From positions 62,001 to 126,000 of the forward strand of contig JAJYSJ010000001.1 in the NCBI GenBank assembly GCA_021793645.1: DNA of 64,000 bases. Reading direction: 5' to 3'. The notes below the pieces were generated by a model. It had not been told where the DNA came from. It saw nothing but the letters and a program-made list of their open reading frames with translations, and searched no databases. The position numbers were made by a program, and so were the translations under genes. This DNA is from Bacillota bacterium. Its GTDB lineage: Bacteria > Bacillota > Sulfobacillia > JAJZYS01 > JAJYTV01. How positions within the stretch are numbered: the stretch's first letter is position 1; each line of letters begins with the position of its first letter. Of the stretch, positions 16,536-24,530 are shown piece by piece.

Positions 16536-17444
16536 TCAGCCTGCTGGCGTGCGCAGGCGGTAGTCGCCTTGCGGGCGCACTTCAGCCAGGCGCCAAGTGC
16601 CATCTTCGCCCAGAAGGGTGTATAGCGAGCCGCCGTCCGCGGCATAGACCGGCGCCTGGCGTAGGGTTGGCGCGAGGCCTTCGGGCAGCGCGGTGCCATA
16701 AGGCTGTGGCTCGCCGCCAGCGGCCGACACGGTGTAGAGTGCAGGAGCCAGAGCGCCGATCGGCTGTGCGGCGAAGGCGAGCGCACCATCTGGCGAGAAA
16801 TCTGCAGGACCCGGAGCGAACTCGGCGGGGACGAGGCACTGTGCGATGCCGCCGTCGGTGGGCAGGCCGGCGAGGCAAGCGGCCGGGTCGCGCGGCCTGC
16901 GAACGAGGCAGGCAATGCGCCTGCCGTCGGCCGAGAATGCGGGATGTGCGCAGTCGACACCGTCTGGCGACAGCTGACGCCATGTGCCGTCCATCTGCAT
17001 CAGCAGCAGTGCATGTACGGCACCCGCGGGTGCGGGGTGCGCATCCGCATCCGCGGCGAGCGGCAGCGGCCCCTCAGGACCGATCGGCGTCACCGCCGCG
17101 ATGGCGCGGCTATCCGGAGACCATGCGAAGTCGCACACGCCAAAACGCAGGCGCGTGAACGGCATGGCTTCCCCGCCGCGGCGATCGAGCAGGTAGATCT
17201 GCGACGCGCCGCCCTCGCCCCGCAGAAATGCGATCTGGGTCTGATCAGGCGCGTAGCGCGGCTTGTGGTCATGCGGTCCGCGGGTGAGGGGACGAGGGTC
17301 TCCGGCGTTTTCGTAGCCGCGCCAAAGTACACTGCTCCCGTCCCCTGCGGCGAGTTCGTAGGTAAACTCCTCGCCTCCAGGAGCGATTGCGGCGTCGACG
17401 ACGGCGCGCAGGTGGAGAAGATCCAAAGGGCGAAATTGCCGCAT
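16536..17444 (-). CDS. Beta-propeller half of a split S9 peptidase
   Basis: This roughly 302-residue protein matches the N-terminal propeller of S9 peptidases: LHLRAVVDAAIAPGGEEFTYEL, PRYAPDQTQIAFLRG, FAWSPDSRAIAAVTP and ADFSPDGALAFAA are successive TolB/PD40 blades. I chose ATG 17444, preceded by GGGGGTG and matching the usual MRxLTPEDLL start; the longer ORF-track start at 17534 has no ribosome binding site. The stop TGA is followed two bases later by the GTG of the C-terminal half in another frame, so one ancestral gene appears split in two. Confidence 0.68.
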   Translation of the reverse strand: MRQFRPLDLLHLRAVVDAAIAPGGEEFTYELAAGDGSSVLWRGYENAGDPRPLTRGPHDHKPRYAPDQTQIAFLRGEGGASQIYLLDRRGGEAMPFTRLRFGVCDFAWSPDSRAIAAVTPIGPEGPLPLAADADAHPAPAGAVHALLLMQMDGTWRQLSPDGVDCAHPAFSADGRRIACLVRRPRDPAACLAGLPTDGGIAQCLVPAEFAPGPADFSPDGALAFAAQPIGALAPALYTVSAAGGEPQPYGTALPEGLAPTLRQAPVYAADGGSLYTLLGEDGTWRLAEVRPQGDYRLRTPAG

Positions 17445-17555
17445 CGTGAAGAACACCCCCGTTACCTTTGTTGTCATTCGCGCCGCAAAAGGGACATCCT
17501 TCGGGGGCGGGCATAAGATTACCCGCAGCCGCATGGCAAGGAAGGGAGCGACTGG

Positions 17556-18770
17556 TTGGAGCGCGCACTGCTTGTCTACGCCGGGCCACTGCGCGGCGAG
17601 GACCTAAATTTCTATCTGGAGGAACTGCGCGGACTTGTGCATGCTGCCGGCGCAGACGTTGCCGGCGAGGTTGTACAGGCGATGACGGATCCGGACCCGC
17701 GCACTTACATCGGACGCGGCAAGGTACAGGAGGCGCGCGAGGACGCGGAGGAGTTCGCAGCTACCTTCGCAGTGGCTGCGCATCCATTGAGTTCGGCGCA
17801 GCAGCGGCATCTCGAAGAGGAGCTGCACCAGCCGGTCGTTGATCGAACGGCGCTCATCCTCGATATCTTCGCGCAGCGCGCGCAGAGCAGCGAGGGCAAG
17901 CTGCAGGTAGAACTGGCACAGCTTGCCTACTGGCTGCCGCGGCTGCGGCGAACAGCTGGCAGTCTCTCGCGTCTCGGAGGCGGCATCGGAACGCGCGGAC
18001 CGGGTGAATCAAAGCTCGAGACCGATCGCCGGCGCATTCGTACGCGCATGTCGGAGATCCGTGGACGTCTGGCGCGCGTCGAGCGGCAGCGCGCGGTTTC
18101 GCGCGCGCAGCGCGGCGAGGTGCCGCGCATTGCGCTCGTCGGGTACACAAACGCTGGCAAGAGCACGCTGCTGCATGCGCTGACGGCGTCTGGCGGCGGC
18201 GAGGATCAACTGTTCGCCACGCTCGATCCGACCACGCGGCGCATGGAGGTGCCGGGTCACCAGGAGGTGCTTGTGACCGATACCGTCGGGTTCGTGCAGG
18301 ACCTGCCGACAGAACTGGTCGCGGCCTTTCGCGCCACCCTCGAGGAAACGCGGCTGGCGGATGCGCTGGTGCATGTCGTCGACGCGTCGCATCCGCGCTG
18401 GGTGGACCAGGAGCGAGCCGTCCAGGAAACCCTCGAGGAAATCGGCGCGGACGGCCAACCTGCGCTCATCGTCTACAACAAAATCGACCGCCTGCCACCC
18501 GCCGCGCGGCTGGAATTGCCCGGGATCACCATCTCTGCCGCCACGGGCGAGGGGATCGAAGCGCTGCGCAGCGCGGTGACGCAGCTCTTGGCGTCCCGGC
18601 GCGTGCGACGCGCGTTCCTCGTACCCCACGCGCGCGGGGACCTCTTGGCATTGATCCTAGCCCACGGCGAGGTGCTGGCACAGCGCTCGGACGGCGAAGG
18701 GACGACGGTGGAAGTGGAGATCGAGCGCAGTTGGGCCGGGCGCATCGCGGCGCTGCTTGCCCGTGGATAG
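17556..18770 (+). CDS. hflX: Ribosome-associated GTPase HflX
   Basis: HflX is a TRAFAC GTPase that binds the 50S subunit and splits stalled ribosomes. The N-terminal glycine-rich HflX domain (YIGRGKVQEAREDAE, DRTALILDIFAQRAQSSEGKLQVELAQ) is followed by the G domain: G1 GYTNAGKST, G2/G3 in TLDPTTRR and DTVGFVQDLP, and G4 NKID. At 404 residues it is of normal length. The TTG start follows GGAAGGGAG. It overlaps the next gene by eight bases, as hflX and ynbB are neighbours in Bacillus. Confidence 0.95.
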   Translation: MERALLVYAGPLRGEDLNFYLEELRGLVHAAGADVAGEVVQAMTDPDPRTYIGRGKVQEAREDAEEFAATFAVAAHPLSSAQQRHLEEELHQPVVDRTALILDIFAQRAQSSEGKLQVELAQLAYWLPRLRRTAGSLSRLGGGIGTRGPGESKLETDRRRIRTRMSEIRGRLARVERQRAVSRAQRGEVPRIALVGYTNAGKSTLLHALTASGGGEDQLFATLDPTTRRMEVPGHQEVLVTDTVGFVQDLPTELVAAFRATLEETRLADALVHVVDASHPRWVDQERAVQETLEEIGADGQPALIVYNKIDRLPPAARLELPGITISAATGEGIEALRSAVTQLLASRRVRRAFLVPHARGDLLALILAHGEVLAQRSDGEGTTVEVEIERSWAGRIAALLARG

Positions 18771-19968
18771 GTTCGCAACTGCGGAGCGTGCTGCGGAGAG
18801 AGCGCTGGAGGAGAGCCGGCGGTTGCACTTCGCAACCGCTCGCACCAATGCGCGGCGGGTGCTTGAAGCCTTCCGGGCGGCCCGCGTCGGCGAGTACGAC
18901 TTCGCGCCGTCCGTCGGCTACGGCTACGGCGATCGGGGACGCGATACGCTAAACGCCGTCTTCGCGTCCGCGTTGGGATGCGAGGCTGCGTTGGTGCGCC
19001 AGCAGATCGCGTCGGGCACGCACGCGATCTCGCTGGCGCTCTGGGGAGTGCTGCGCCCGGGCGGAGAACTGCTGGTGGCGACGGGGGAACCCTATGACAC
19101 GCTGCAGTCGGTGCTGGGGCTTCGGGCGACGCCGCGATCCTTTGCGGAGTGGGGGATCACGACGCGGCTACTGGACCTTGCCGAGGGCCTCGATCCGCAG
19201 CAGCTGCGCGCAGCCCTTTCCGCACGCACGCAGGCCGTGCTCTTTCAGCGCTCGCGCGGCTACCACGACCGCCCTGCACTCTTGCCGCAAGACCTCCTTC
19301 CAGCACTCTTGGAACTGCGCAAGGCGGGGGTCGTGTCGCTCGTCGACAATTGCTATGGCGAATTTGTCGCCGAGGAAGAGCCTGCAGCGGATCTTTTGAT
19401 CGGCTCCCTGACGAAGAACCCCGGTGGCGGGCTTGCCCTGGGCGGCGGCTACGTCGCCGGGCGCAAGGAACTTGTCGAGGCGGTCGCGGACCGTCTGACG
19501 GCGCCGGGGCTCGGGGCAGATGTCGGGAGTTTCCCTGCAGGCAAGCGAAGCTTGTTCCAGGGGCTCTTCCTCGCGCCGCACGCGGTGGCTGAGGCCCTCG
19601 CGGTGGCGGACTATGCGGCGGCGTTCGCCAAATCGCTAGGGTACCACGTGGATCCCTTGCCGCTTTCCGAGCGTGGCGACATCGTGCAGGTGCTGCGCTT
19701 CGGGGCGAAGGAGCCGCTATTGCGCTTCGCGCGCGCGCTGCAGGAGCATTCACCCGTCGAGAGCAGTGCGCGGCCTGAACCCGCGGAACTGCCGGGGTAT
19801 CCTGATCCTGTCTTGATGGCGGGGGGTACGTTCGTCGCGGGGGCGTCTCTTGAACTGAGCATGGACGCCCCGCTGCGCGCACCCTACGCCGGCTACCTGC
19901 AGGGCGGCATCTCGAGCGCCTATGGCGTGGAGATCCTGCGCCAGGCCTTTCTTGCGGCCGAGCAGTAA
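18763..19968 (+). CDS. YnbB-like PLP enzyme (methionine gamma-lyase / aluminium-resistance family)
   Basis: A fold-type I PLP enzyme of about 400 residues. Recognisable parts are the N-terminal GYGYGDRGRDTLNAVFA, the cofactor-phosphate region QIASGTHAISLAL, the aspartate in SLVDNCYGEF and the PLP lysine in GSLTKNPGGGLALGGGY. The family is annotated as methionine gamma-lyase or aluminium-resistance protein, and the substrate of the Bacillus protein is not settled. It overlaps the hflX end; GTG 18763 and TTG 18757 are both possible starts, and neither has a strong ribosome binding site. Synteny with B. subtilis ynbA-ynbB-glnRA is preserved. Confidence 0.85.
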   Translation: MDRFATAERAAERALEESRRLHFATARTNARRVLEAFRAARVGEYDFAPSVGYGYGDRGRDTLNAVFASALGCEAALVRQQIASGTHAISLALWGVLRPGGELLVATGEPYDTLQSVLGLRATPRSFAEWGITTRLLDLAEGLDPQQLRAALSARTQAVLFQRSRGYHDRPALLPQDLLPALLELRKAGVVSLVDNCYGEFVAEEEPAADLLIGSLTKNPGGGLALGGGYVAGRKELVEAVADRLTAPGLGADVGSFPAGKRSLFQGLFLAPHAVAEALAVADYAAAFAKSLGYHVDPLPLSERGDIVQVLRFGAKEPLLRFARALQEHSPVESSARPEPAELPGYPDPVLMAGGTFVAGASLELSMDAPLRAPYAGYLQGGISSAYGVEILRQAFLAAEQ

Positions 19969-20015
19969 GGATGGCGAGTGAAGTGGCCGCATAGGCGTGA
20001 GCCGGGGTGAGCGCC

Positions 20016-20471
20016 ATGGCCTTTCTGCTCGCGACGACCGTCGCCTTCGGCTGGCTCCTGGTGCTGGCAGGAGTCCGCCAGGGCCACTGGGTGATGGGCG
20101 TCGGACTCGTCCTTGCTCGTCTCACGGGTGCAATCGGCACGCGCTACTTCATCGAGGTGGGTCTGCTCTTGCTGGTTGCCGTCGGCTTCGACCGCATCCT
20201 CAACTCGGCGCTGCAGAACAGCGGCTTCGCGCGGGGGCTGCCGCGGTGGCTGCCGCTTGCGGGGGGCTGCGCCGGCGCGGCGATCGGTCTGATGCTAGCC
20301 GGCAACCAGACTGGGATGCTTTATGGGGGGTTCCTCGGTGCGCTCTTGGCCGGGTGGGTGCGCGGGGCGGGAGAACTGCGCCACCTGAGTCCACTCTTTT
20401 GGATCTCGGAGTTCATCCGGGTGCTTAGCCTCTTCGTTTCCGCCGTTTGGCTGATCTTCCGCCTGTCCTGA
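20016..20471 (+). CDS. Small integral membrane protein, unknown function
   Basis: About 151 residues with four to five hydrophobic segments, including AFLLATTVAFGWLLVLAGV, FIEVGLLLLVAVGF, LPLAGGCAGAAIGLML and FIRVLSLFVSAVWLIF. I do not recognise the family. ATG 20016 follows GGGGTGA; GTG 20007 is an alternative. It follows the YnbB-like gene by about 50 bases on the same strand and occupies the place where glnR lies in Bacillus. Confidence 0.6.
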   Translation: MAFLLATTVAFGWLLVLAGVRQGHWVMGVGLVLARLTGAIGTRYFIEVGLLLLVAVGFDRILNSALQNSGFARGLPRWLPLAGGCAGAAIGLMLAGNQTGMLYGGFLGALLAGWVRGAGELRHLSPLFWISEFIRVLSLFVSAVWLIFRLS

Positions 20472-20540
20472 GCCGTTCGAAGCACGCGGCAGGGGTCTTC
20501 GCGCAGGTCTGTCGAATTGGGGCGGCGGGGTGAAGTCGTA

Positions 20541-20917
20541 AAAATCGTCGTGCGACCGGTTTAGAGCGGAGGACGCCTCGGCGCCGCACGCCATCCAGCT
20601 GAGGGCGCAGGTGCTTGCGTACATCCTGGCTCTGCCTAGCCTGCGGGTGTCGCAGCGGCGCGTTGTTCCTCGCCGTGCAGCCGGAGCGGCACGCACAGGG
20701 CATCGGCACGGCGAGGCTCCACGCGATCATCGACCTCGTCGACAACCGGCTGATGCTCGAGCGGCTGGAACTGACGGTGCTTGCGACGAACCCGCGTGCG
20801 CAGGCGCTCTACGAGCGGCTCGGGTTCGTCGTCGAGGGACGGAAGCGCGGGTCCGTGATCAGCGCCGGACGCCACGTCGACGAGGTGATGATGGCGGGCT
20901 GCGGCCGGGCGGGCTGA
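20541..20917 (+). pseudogene. GNAT acetyltransferase pseudogene
   Basis: Pieces of a GNAT N-acetyltransferase are visible in different frames. The N-terminus reads IVVRP then RAEDASAPHAIQLRAQVLAYI. The C-terminus reads AVQPERHAQGIGTARLHAIID (acetyl-CoA binding loop), LERLELTVLATNPRAQALYERLGFVVEG and HVDEVMMAG. At least one frameshift and a missing central stretch of roughly 40-60 residues separate them. The 20472-20979 interval between the membrane protein and glnA holds nothing else I can support. Confidence 0.65.
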
Positions 20918-20979
20918 TCGCCCAGGAGCGCGCCTGACAGCCGCCCACGTGCCTTCCCACAGGAAGACATGGTAGATTG

Positions 20980-22323
20980 ATGGCGAAGGGCGGCGAGAGG
21001 TTGGCGGAAGATCCGCGCGAAGACGTCCTGCGCATGGCGGAGGAGCAGCAGGTCGAGATCGTGCAGCTGCAGTTCACGGACATTCTCGGCACGATGAAAA
21101 GCGTCAGCATCCCGCGGCGAGAACTGCCGCGGGCTTTGGAGCGCGGCATCATCTTTGACGGCTCGTCGATCGAGGGCTTCGTGCGCATCGAGGAGTCGGA
21201 CATGTTCTTGCGGCCCGATCCCGCGACATACCTGCGCTACCCCTGGCAGCCCGAGGCGGCGCGCCTCCTGTGCGACATCGTTCGGCCTGACGGCGCGCCC
21301 TTCGAGGGATGTCCGCGTACGGCGCTGCGGCGTGCACTCGCACAGGCGGAAGGGGAAGGATTCTCGTTCGTTGCCGGGGCGGAGCCGGAGTTCTTTCTCT
21401 TTCCGCTTGGCAAGGATGGCCGGGCACAGGTGGCCACGACAGACCAGGCAGGCTACTTCGACCTCTCGCCTGCTGATGCCGGAGAGCGGGCGCGTGCGGA
21501 CATCGTGCGCCATCTGTCGGAGATGGGATTCGCCGTAGAGGCGGCGCATCATGAGGTGTCGCCAGGCCAGCACGAGATCGACTTCCGCTACCTGCCGGCG
21601 CTTGAGATGGCTGACCTCATCGCAACGTTCCGCATTGTGGCTCGCACGATCGCGGAGCGCCATGGACTGCACGCGACCTTTATGCCAAAGCCCATCTTCG
21701 GGCAGAACGGTTCGGGCCTGCACCTGCACCAGTCTCTATGGCGCGACGGGCAGAACGCATTCTGGGATGCCGAGAGCGAAGACGGACTCTCCAAGACCGC
21801 CCGCCACTTCATTGCAGGCCTGATGACGCATGCCAAGGCGATCACGCTCGTGGCCAATCCTCTAGTGAACTCTTACAAGCGGCTCAAGCCCGGCTACGAA
21901 GCGCCGGTACACATCGCCTGGTCGCTGCACAACCGCTCGCCGCTCATCCGGGTGCCCGACGAAAAAGGGGAACACACCCGTATCGAGCTGCGTTCGCCGG
22001 ACCCTTCGTGCAACCCGTACCTCCTGCTTGCCGCGGCGCTGATCGCGGGTCTCGACGGCGTGCGGCGCAAGCTCGAGCCTCCGCCGCCGATCCCGCGTGA
22101 CATGTTTCGGCTGACGCGGGAGGAGCGTCAGGAACTTGGGGTTGAAGAGCTGCCGCGCACCCTTGCGGCTGCCGTGCGCGCCCTGCGTCAGGACGACGTT
22201 GTGCGCGAGGCACTGGGGGAGCATATCGCCCACCAGCTGATCGAGGCGAAGCAGATCGAGTGGGAGATCTACGAGGCGCAGGTCCACGGTTGGGAGATTG
22301 AACAGTACCTGATGTCCTACTAA
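20980..22323 (+). CDS. glnA: Glutamine synthetase type I
   Basis: Glutamine synthetase condenses ammonia and glutamate using ATP and forms a dodecamer. Diagnostic motifs are FDGSSIEGFVRIEESDM near residue 60, AGAEPEFFLF, PGQHEIDFRY, the glutamate-flap-containing NPLVNSYKRLKPGYEAP and IELRSPDPSCNPYL. FVRIEESD carries the arginine typical of the feedback-inhibited Gram-positive GSI-alpha form; the adenylylation-site tyrosine of GSI-beta is absent. ATG 20980 gives 447 residues; TTG 21001 (LAEDPREDVL) is an alternative closer to the homologous start. No glnR gene precedes it and no clear TGTNA-N7-TNACA operator was seen. Confidence 0.95.
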   Translation: MAKGGERLAEDPREDVLRMAEEQQVEIVQLQFTDILGTMKSVSIPRRELPRALERGIIFDGSSIEGFVRIEESDMFLRPDPATYLRYPWQPEAARLLCDIVRPDGAPFEGCPRTALRRALAQAEGEGFSFVAGAEPEFFLFPLGKDGRAQVATTDQAGYFDLSPADAGERARADIVRHLSEMGFAVEAAHHEVSPGQHEIDFRYLPALEMADLIATFRIVARTIAERHGLHATFMPKPIFGQNGSGLHLHQSLWRDGQNAFWDAESEDGLSKTARHFIAGLMTHAKAITLVANPLVNSYKRLKPGYEAPVHIAWSLHNRSPLIRVPDEKGEHTRIELRSPDPSCNPYLLLAAALIAGLDGVRRKLEPPPPIPRDMFRLTREERQELGVEELPRTLAAAVRALRQDDVVREALGEHIAHQLIEAKQIEWEIYEAQVHGWEIEQYLMSY

Positions 22324-22332
22324 GAGCGCGAG

Positions 22333-22362
22333 CAAGCCCGCCTCCCGAGTGAGGCGGGCTTG
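22333..22362. terminator. Bidirectional terminator between glnA and lexA
   Basis: CAAGCCCGCCTC ccgagt GAGGCGGGCTTG is a perfect 12-bp stem with a six-base loop between the convergent stops of glnA and lexA. The short T/A content on both flanks suits use in either direction. Confidence 0.85.
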
Positions 22363-22373
22363 TCCGCGCTTGG

Positions 22374-23000
22374 CTAGTGCTGCGGGAATGCTGCGCCGCC
22401 GCCATAGAGGCGCAAGAGGCCGACCACCCGTCCGACGATGCCCAATTCTGCAGGTCGCAGATCAGCATAGGCCGGGTTGGCCGCTCGCAGGATCCAGGCC
22501 TGCCCATCGCGTTCAAGCGTCTTGACCGTCGCTTCGTCGCCGATCAGTGCCACGACCAGCGTTCCGCGTTCCGCCGAACTCGCCTGCCGCACGATGACGA
22601 GATCGCCGTCGTTGATGCCGCGCCCGATCATGGAATCTCCGCGGACGCGAAGGAGGAAGTGGGCGCCTGGTCCGACGAGATCCTGCGGCAATGCGATCTC
22701 GCCCTCGCGGAATTCCTCTGCTAGGATCGGCCGGCCAGCGGCAACCTTGCCGAGGAGAGGGAGCCGCACGAACTGAGGACGTTTTTCGACCAGTTCGATT
22801 GTGCGGCTCTTCGCCCCATCGCGGCGAATGAGGTTGGCCTGCTCGAGGCGCAGCAGGTACGAGTGCACGGTCGAAGTTGATTTCAGTCCAGCCGCTTGGC
22901 AGATCTCCCGAATGGACGGGGGATAGCCGCGCTCTTCGGTGCTTTTGCGTATGAACTCGAGGATCCGCTGTTCCCGGTCGTGAGACCGCGCCCGCGGCAT
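22374..23000 (-). CDS. lexA: LexA repressor
   Basis: LexA represses SOS genes and cleaves itself when RecA filaments form. The N-terminal winged helix (PPSIREICQAAGLKSTSTVHSYLLRLE) is followed by the Ala-Gly cleavage site in GKVAAGRPILA and the S24 serine (RGDSMIG) and lysine (ATVKTLE) dyad. ATG 23000 is preceded by GAGGAAGGTGACGCG; the ORF-track start 33 bases upstream lacks one. At 208 residues it is of normal length. I could not find a convincing LexA box in its own upstream region. Confidence 0.95.
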   Translation of the reverse strand: MPRARSHDREQRILEFIRKSTEERGYPPSIREICQAAGLKSTSTVHSYLLRLEQANLIRRDGAKSRTIELVEKRPQFVRLPLLGKVAAGRPILAEEFREGEIALPQDLVGPGAHFLLRVRGDSMIGRGINDGDLVIVRQASSAERGTLVVALIGDEATVKTLERDGQAWILRAANPAYADLRPAELGIVGRVVGLLRLYGGGAAFPQH

Positions 23001-23095
23001 CGCGTCACCTTCCTCTGTCTGGAGCAATTGCACCAGACAAGGGGAGAATTCCTGCAGATGAAAACATGCGGGGCGGAAATCGACCGCAAACGGCG

Positions 23096-23275
23096 CTAGT
23101 AGCGCTGCGGTGTGCGCTGCTGCAGGTTTTGCTCCGCGACCTCCAATGCCGCCTGTACGAGCCGGCCGCAGTCCCTCGACGAGACAGATCCCCAGCCCTC
23201 GCTCGCGACGGTGGGGCCGACACCAAGCTTCGACGCGAGCTGCTGCTTCAACTCTTCACTCATCAGCTTCGCCAA
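23096..23275 (-). CDS. sspF: Small acid-soluble spore protein, alpha/beta type (SspF-like)
   Basis: This 59-residue gene is too short for the ORF track. Its translation, MAKLMSEELKQQLASKLG then ASEGWGSVSSRDCGRLVQAAL and VAEQNL, matches the SspF branch of alpha/beta-type spore proteins (LMSEELKYELAKELG...GWGxIxxRDxGNMVKxAIEIAEQ). These coat and protect DNA in dormant spores and are cut by the GPR protease. TTG 23275 has GAGGAGG nine bases upstream; ATG 23263 is an internal alternative. The gene lies on the minus strand between the DMT transporter and lexA. A sigma-G promoter could not be identified with confidence. Confidence 0.85.
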   Translation of the reverse strand: MAKLMSEELKQQLASKLGVGPTVASEGWGSVSSRDCGRLVQAALEVAEQNLQQRTPQRY

Positions 23276-23374
23276 ACCGATTCGCCTCCTCGTTCGTCAT
23301 TGTTCGCACTCACTCGCCTGCCGACGCAGGTGGAACTTGGTGCGGCTGCCTGTTTGCAAAGCGGGCCGGCACGG

Positions 23375-24217
23375 TTAGGCGCCCAAGCCAAGCGCGATGG
23401 CGCCCGCGGTAATCAGCGCGGCGCCGAGGATGCGGTGGCGGCCGCCTGGTTCGCGCAGTACGTAGATGCCCAGCACGGTGCCGAAGACGATGCCGAGTTC
23501 TCGCATCGGCGCAAGCGCCGCCACTGGAGCATGTGTGAGCGCCCAGAGGAAGAGGAGATAGCTGAGCGGCGAAAGGATGCCAGCCGCCGCAATGGAGCGC
23601 CAGCTGTGCCGCCACTCCGCAAGCGCGCGTCCCGTACGCAGAGCGGGGATGGTGAGGACCGCGAGGTTTCCGGCGCTGCTCAGGGTGTTGAGTGCGATCG
23701 CCGGGATGTAGTGCAGGGTCACCTTGTCGACCAAGGTGTAGGAAGCGATCGCGAGGCCTACGGCGAGGCCGAGTTGGATGGCCGTGTGCCGAGCGTGCGC
23801 GAAGGAGAACCCTCCGCCGATGGTGAGTACACCGATTGCGATGAGCGCTACGCCCAGCCAACCGAGGCCCCTTAGGTGTTCGCCCAGCAGCAAAACGCCC
23901 AGCAGCGGGACGAACAGCGGCGAGGTGCCGCGCATCAACGGGTAGACTTGCGACAGGTCAGCAAGGGCGTAACTGCGCGACAAAAGCAGCACGTAGATCC
24001 CGTGCAGCGCGATCGTAAGCGCGAGGAAGGCCACGCCGGCGCCCGAGACCGCTAGGCCGCGAAGGCTCCACCACGCAAACGGAGCGTACACTGCGAGTGC
24101 AACCCACTGGAAGGACCAGAGGAAGAGAAGCGGGTTCTCGCTCCGCTTCGCCCAGAGATTCCAAAGCGCATGTACAAAGCCGGAAGCGACCACGAGAACG
24201 ATGCTGAGGGTAGACAA
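23375..24217 (-). CDS. EamA/DMT-family transporter, candidate riboflavin transporter
   Basis: A 280-residue membrane protein with ten hydrophobic helices in two EamA repeats; the opening SGFVHALWNLWAKRSENPL and the second-repeat AALAPMRELGIVFGTVLGIYVLREP are typical. DMT proteins carry varied small metabolites. The upstream FMN riboswitch implies a substrate linked to flavins, so riboflavin or a related flavin is the best inference; DMT-type RibN proteins in Proteobacteria set the precedent. The TTG start at 24217 has GAGGAGG eight bases upstream and lies inside the U-tract of a hairpin terminator, so expression depends on the riboswitch state. Confidence 0.82.
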   Translation of the reverse strand: MSTLSIVLVVASGFVHALWNLWAKRSENPLLFLWSFQWVALAVYAPFAWWSLRGLAVSGAGVAFLALTIALHGIYVLLLSRSYALADLSQVYPLMRGTSPLFVPLLGVLLLGEHLRGLGWLGVALIAIGVLTIGGGFSFAHARHTAIQLGLAVGLAIASYTLVDKVTLHYIPAIALNTLSSAGNLAVLTIPALRTGRALAEWRHSWRSIAAAGILSPLSYLLFLWALTHAPVAALAPMRELGIVFGTVLGIYVLREPGGRHRILGAALITAGAIALGLGA

Positions 24218-24247
24218 AAAGAGAGCCTCCTCTATGAGGGAGACTCT
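24216..24247 (-). terminator. Riboswitch-linked terminator overlapping the ribosome binding site
   Basis: On the minus strand AGAGTCTCC(C)TC ata GAGGAGGCTCT CTTTTTG forms a stem of about 11 bp followed by a U-run. The 3' arm contains the GAGGAGG Shine-Dalgarno, and the TTG start codon ends the U-run. The hairpin could therefore stop transcription, block translation, or both. Confidence 0.75.
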
Positions 24248-24278
24248 TCAGGGCAAAAGCAAAGCAGGGCTCTGCAAG

Positions 24279-24410
24279 ACCTTCTTTCATCCGGACTATA
24301 CCGTCGGTACAGGAGTCACACCTGTTCGTGCCGTGCGGCTCGTGGACTTCGCCTTGACGGCGTCACCACCGATTGGGAATTGGGGTTCCCCCCTCACCCT
24401 GCCCCGAAGG
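24279..24410 (-). promoter_or_regulatory. FMN riboswitch (RFN element)
   Basis: Read on the minus strand, the conserved RFN blocks appear in order: CTTCGGGGCAGGGTGA, AATTCCCAATCGGTGGTGA, GAAGTCCACGAGCC, GTGTGACTCCTGTACCGACGG and TATAGTCCGGATGAAAGAAGG. These form the six-stem FMN aptamer. It lies about 60 bases upstream of the EamA transporter start with a terminator hairpin between, so FMN binding should switch that gene off. The 24411-24530 stretch upstream should hold the promoter, but no clear -35/-10 pair was seen; it also contains the palindrome CGGCGGGCCCGCCG just after tnaA. Confidence 0.93.
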
Positions 24411-24530
24411 CCATCGTCATTGTCGCACGAGCGGCAGCTGATGTCTTTAGCGACGCAACAGCTGCCCCTCGATTGCAGCGCAGATGGGACCTCCGGCAGA
24501 TGCGGGAGTGCGGCGGGCCCGCCGTGCGCA

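Noticed and set aside
23001-23095. LexA (SOS) box upstream of lexA
   Set aside because: GCATGTTTTC resembles half of a box, but no alignment to the CGAAC-n4-GTTCG pattern holds.
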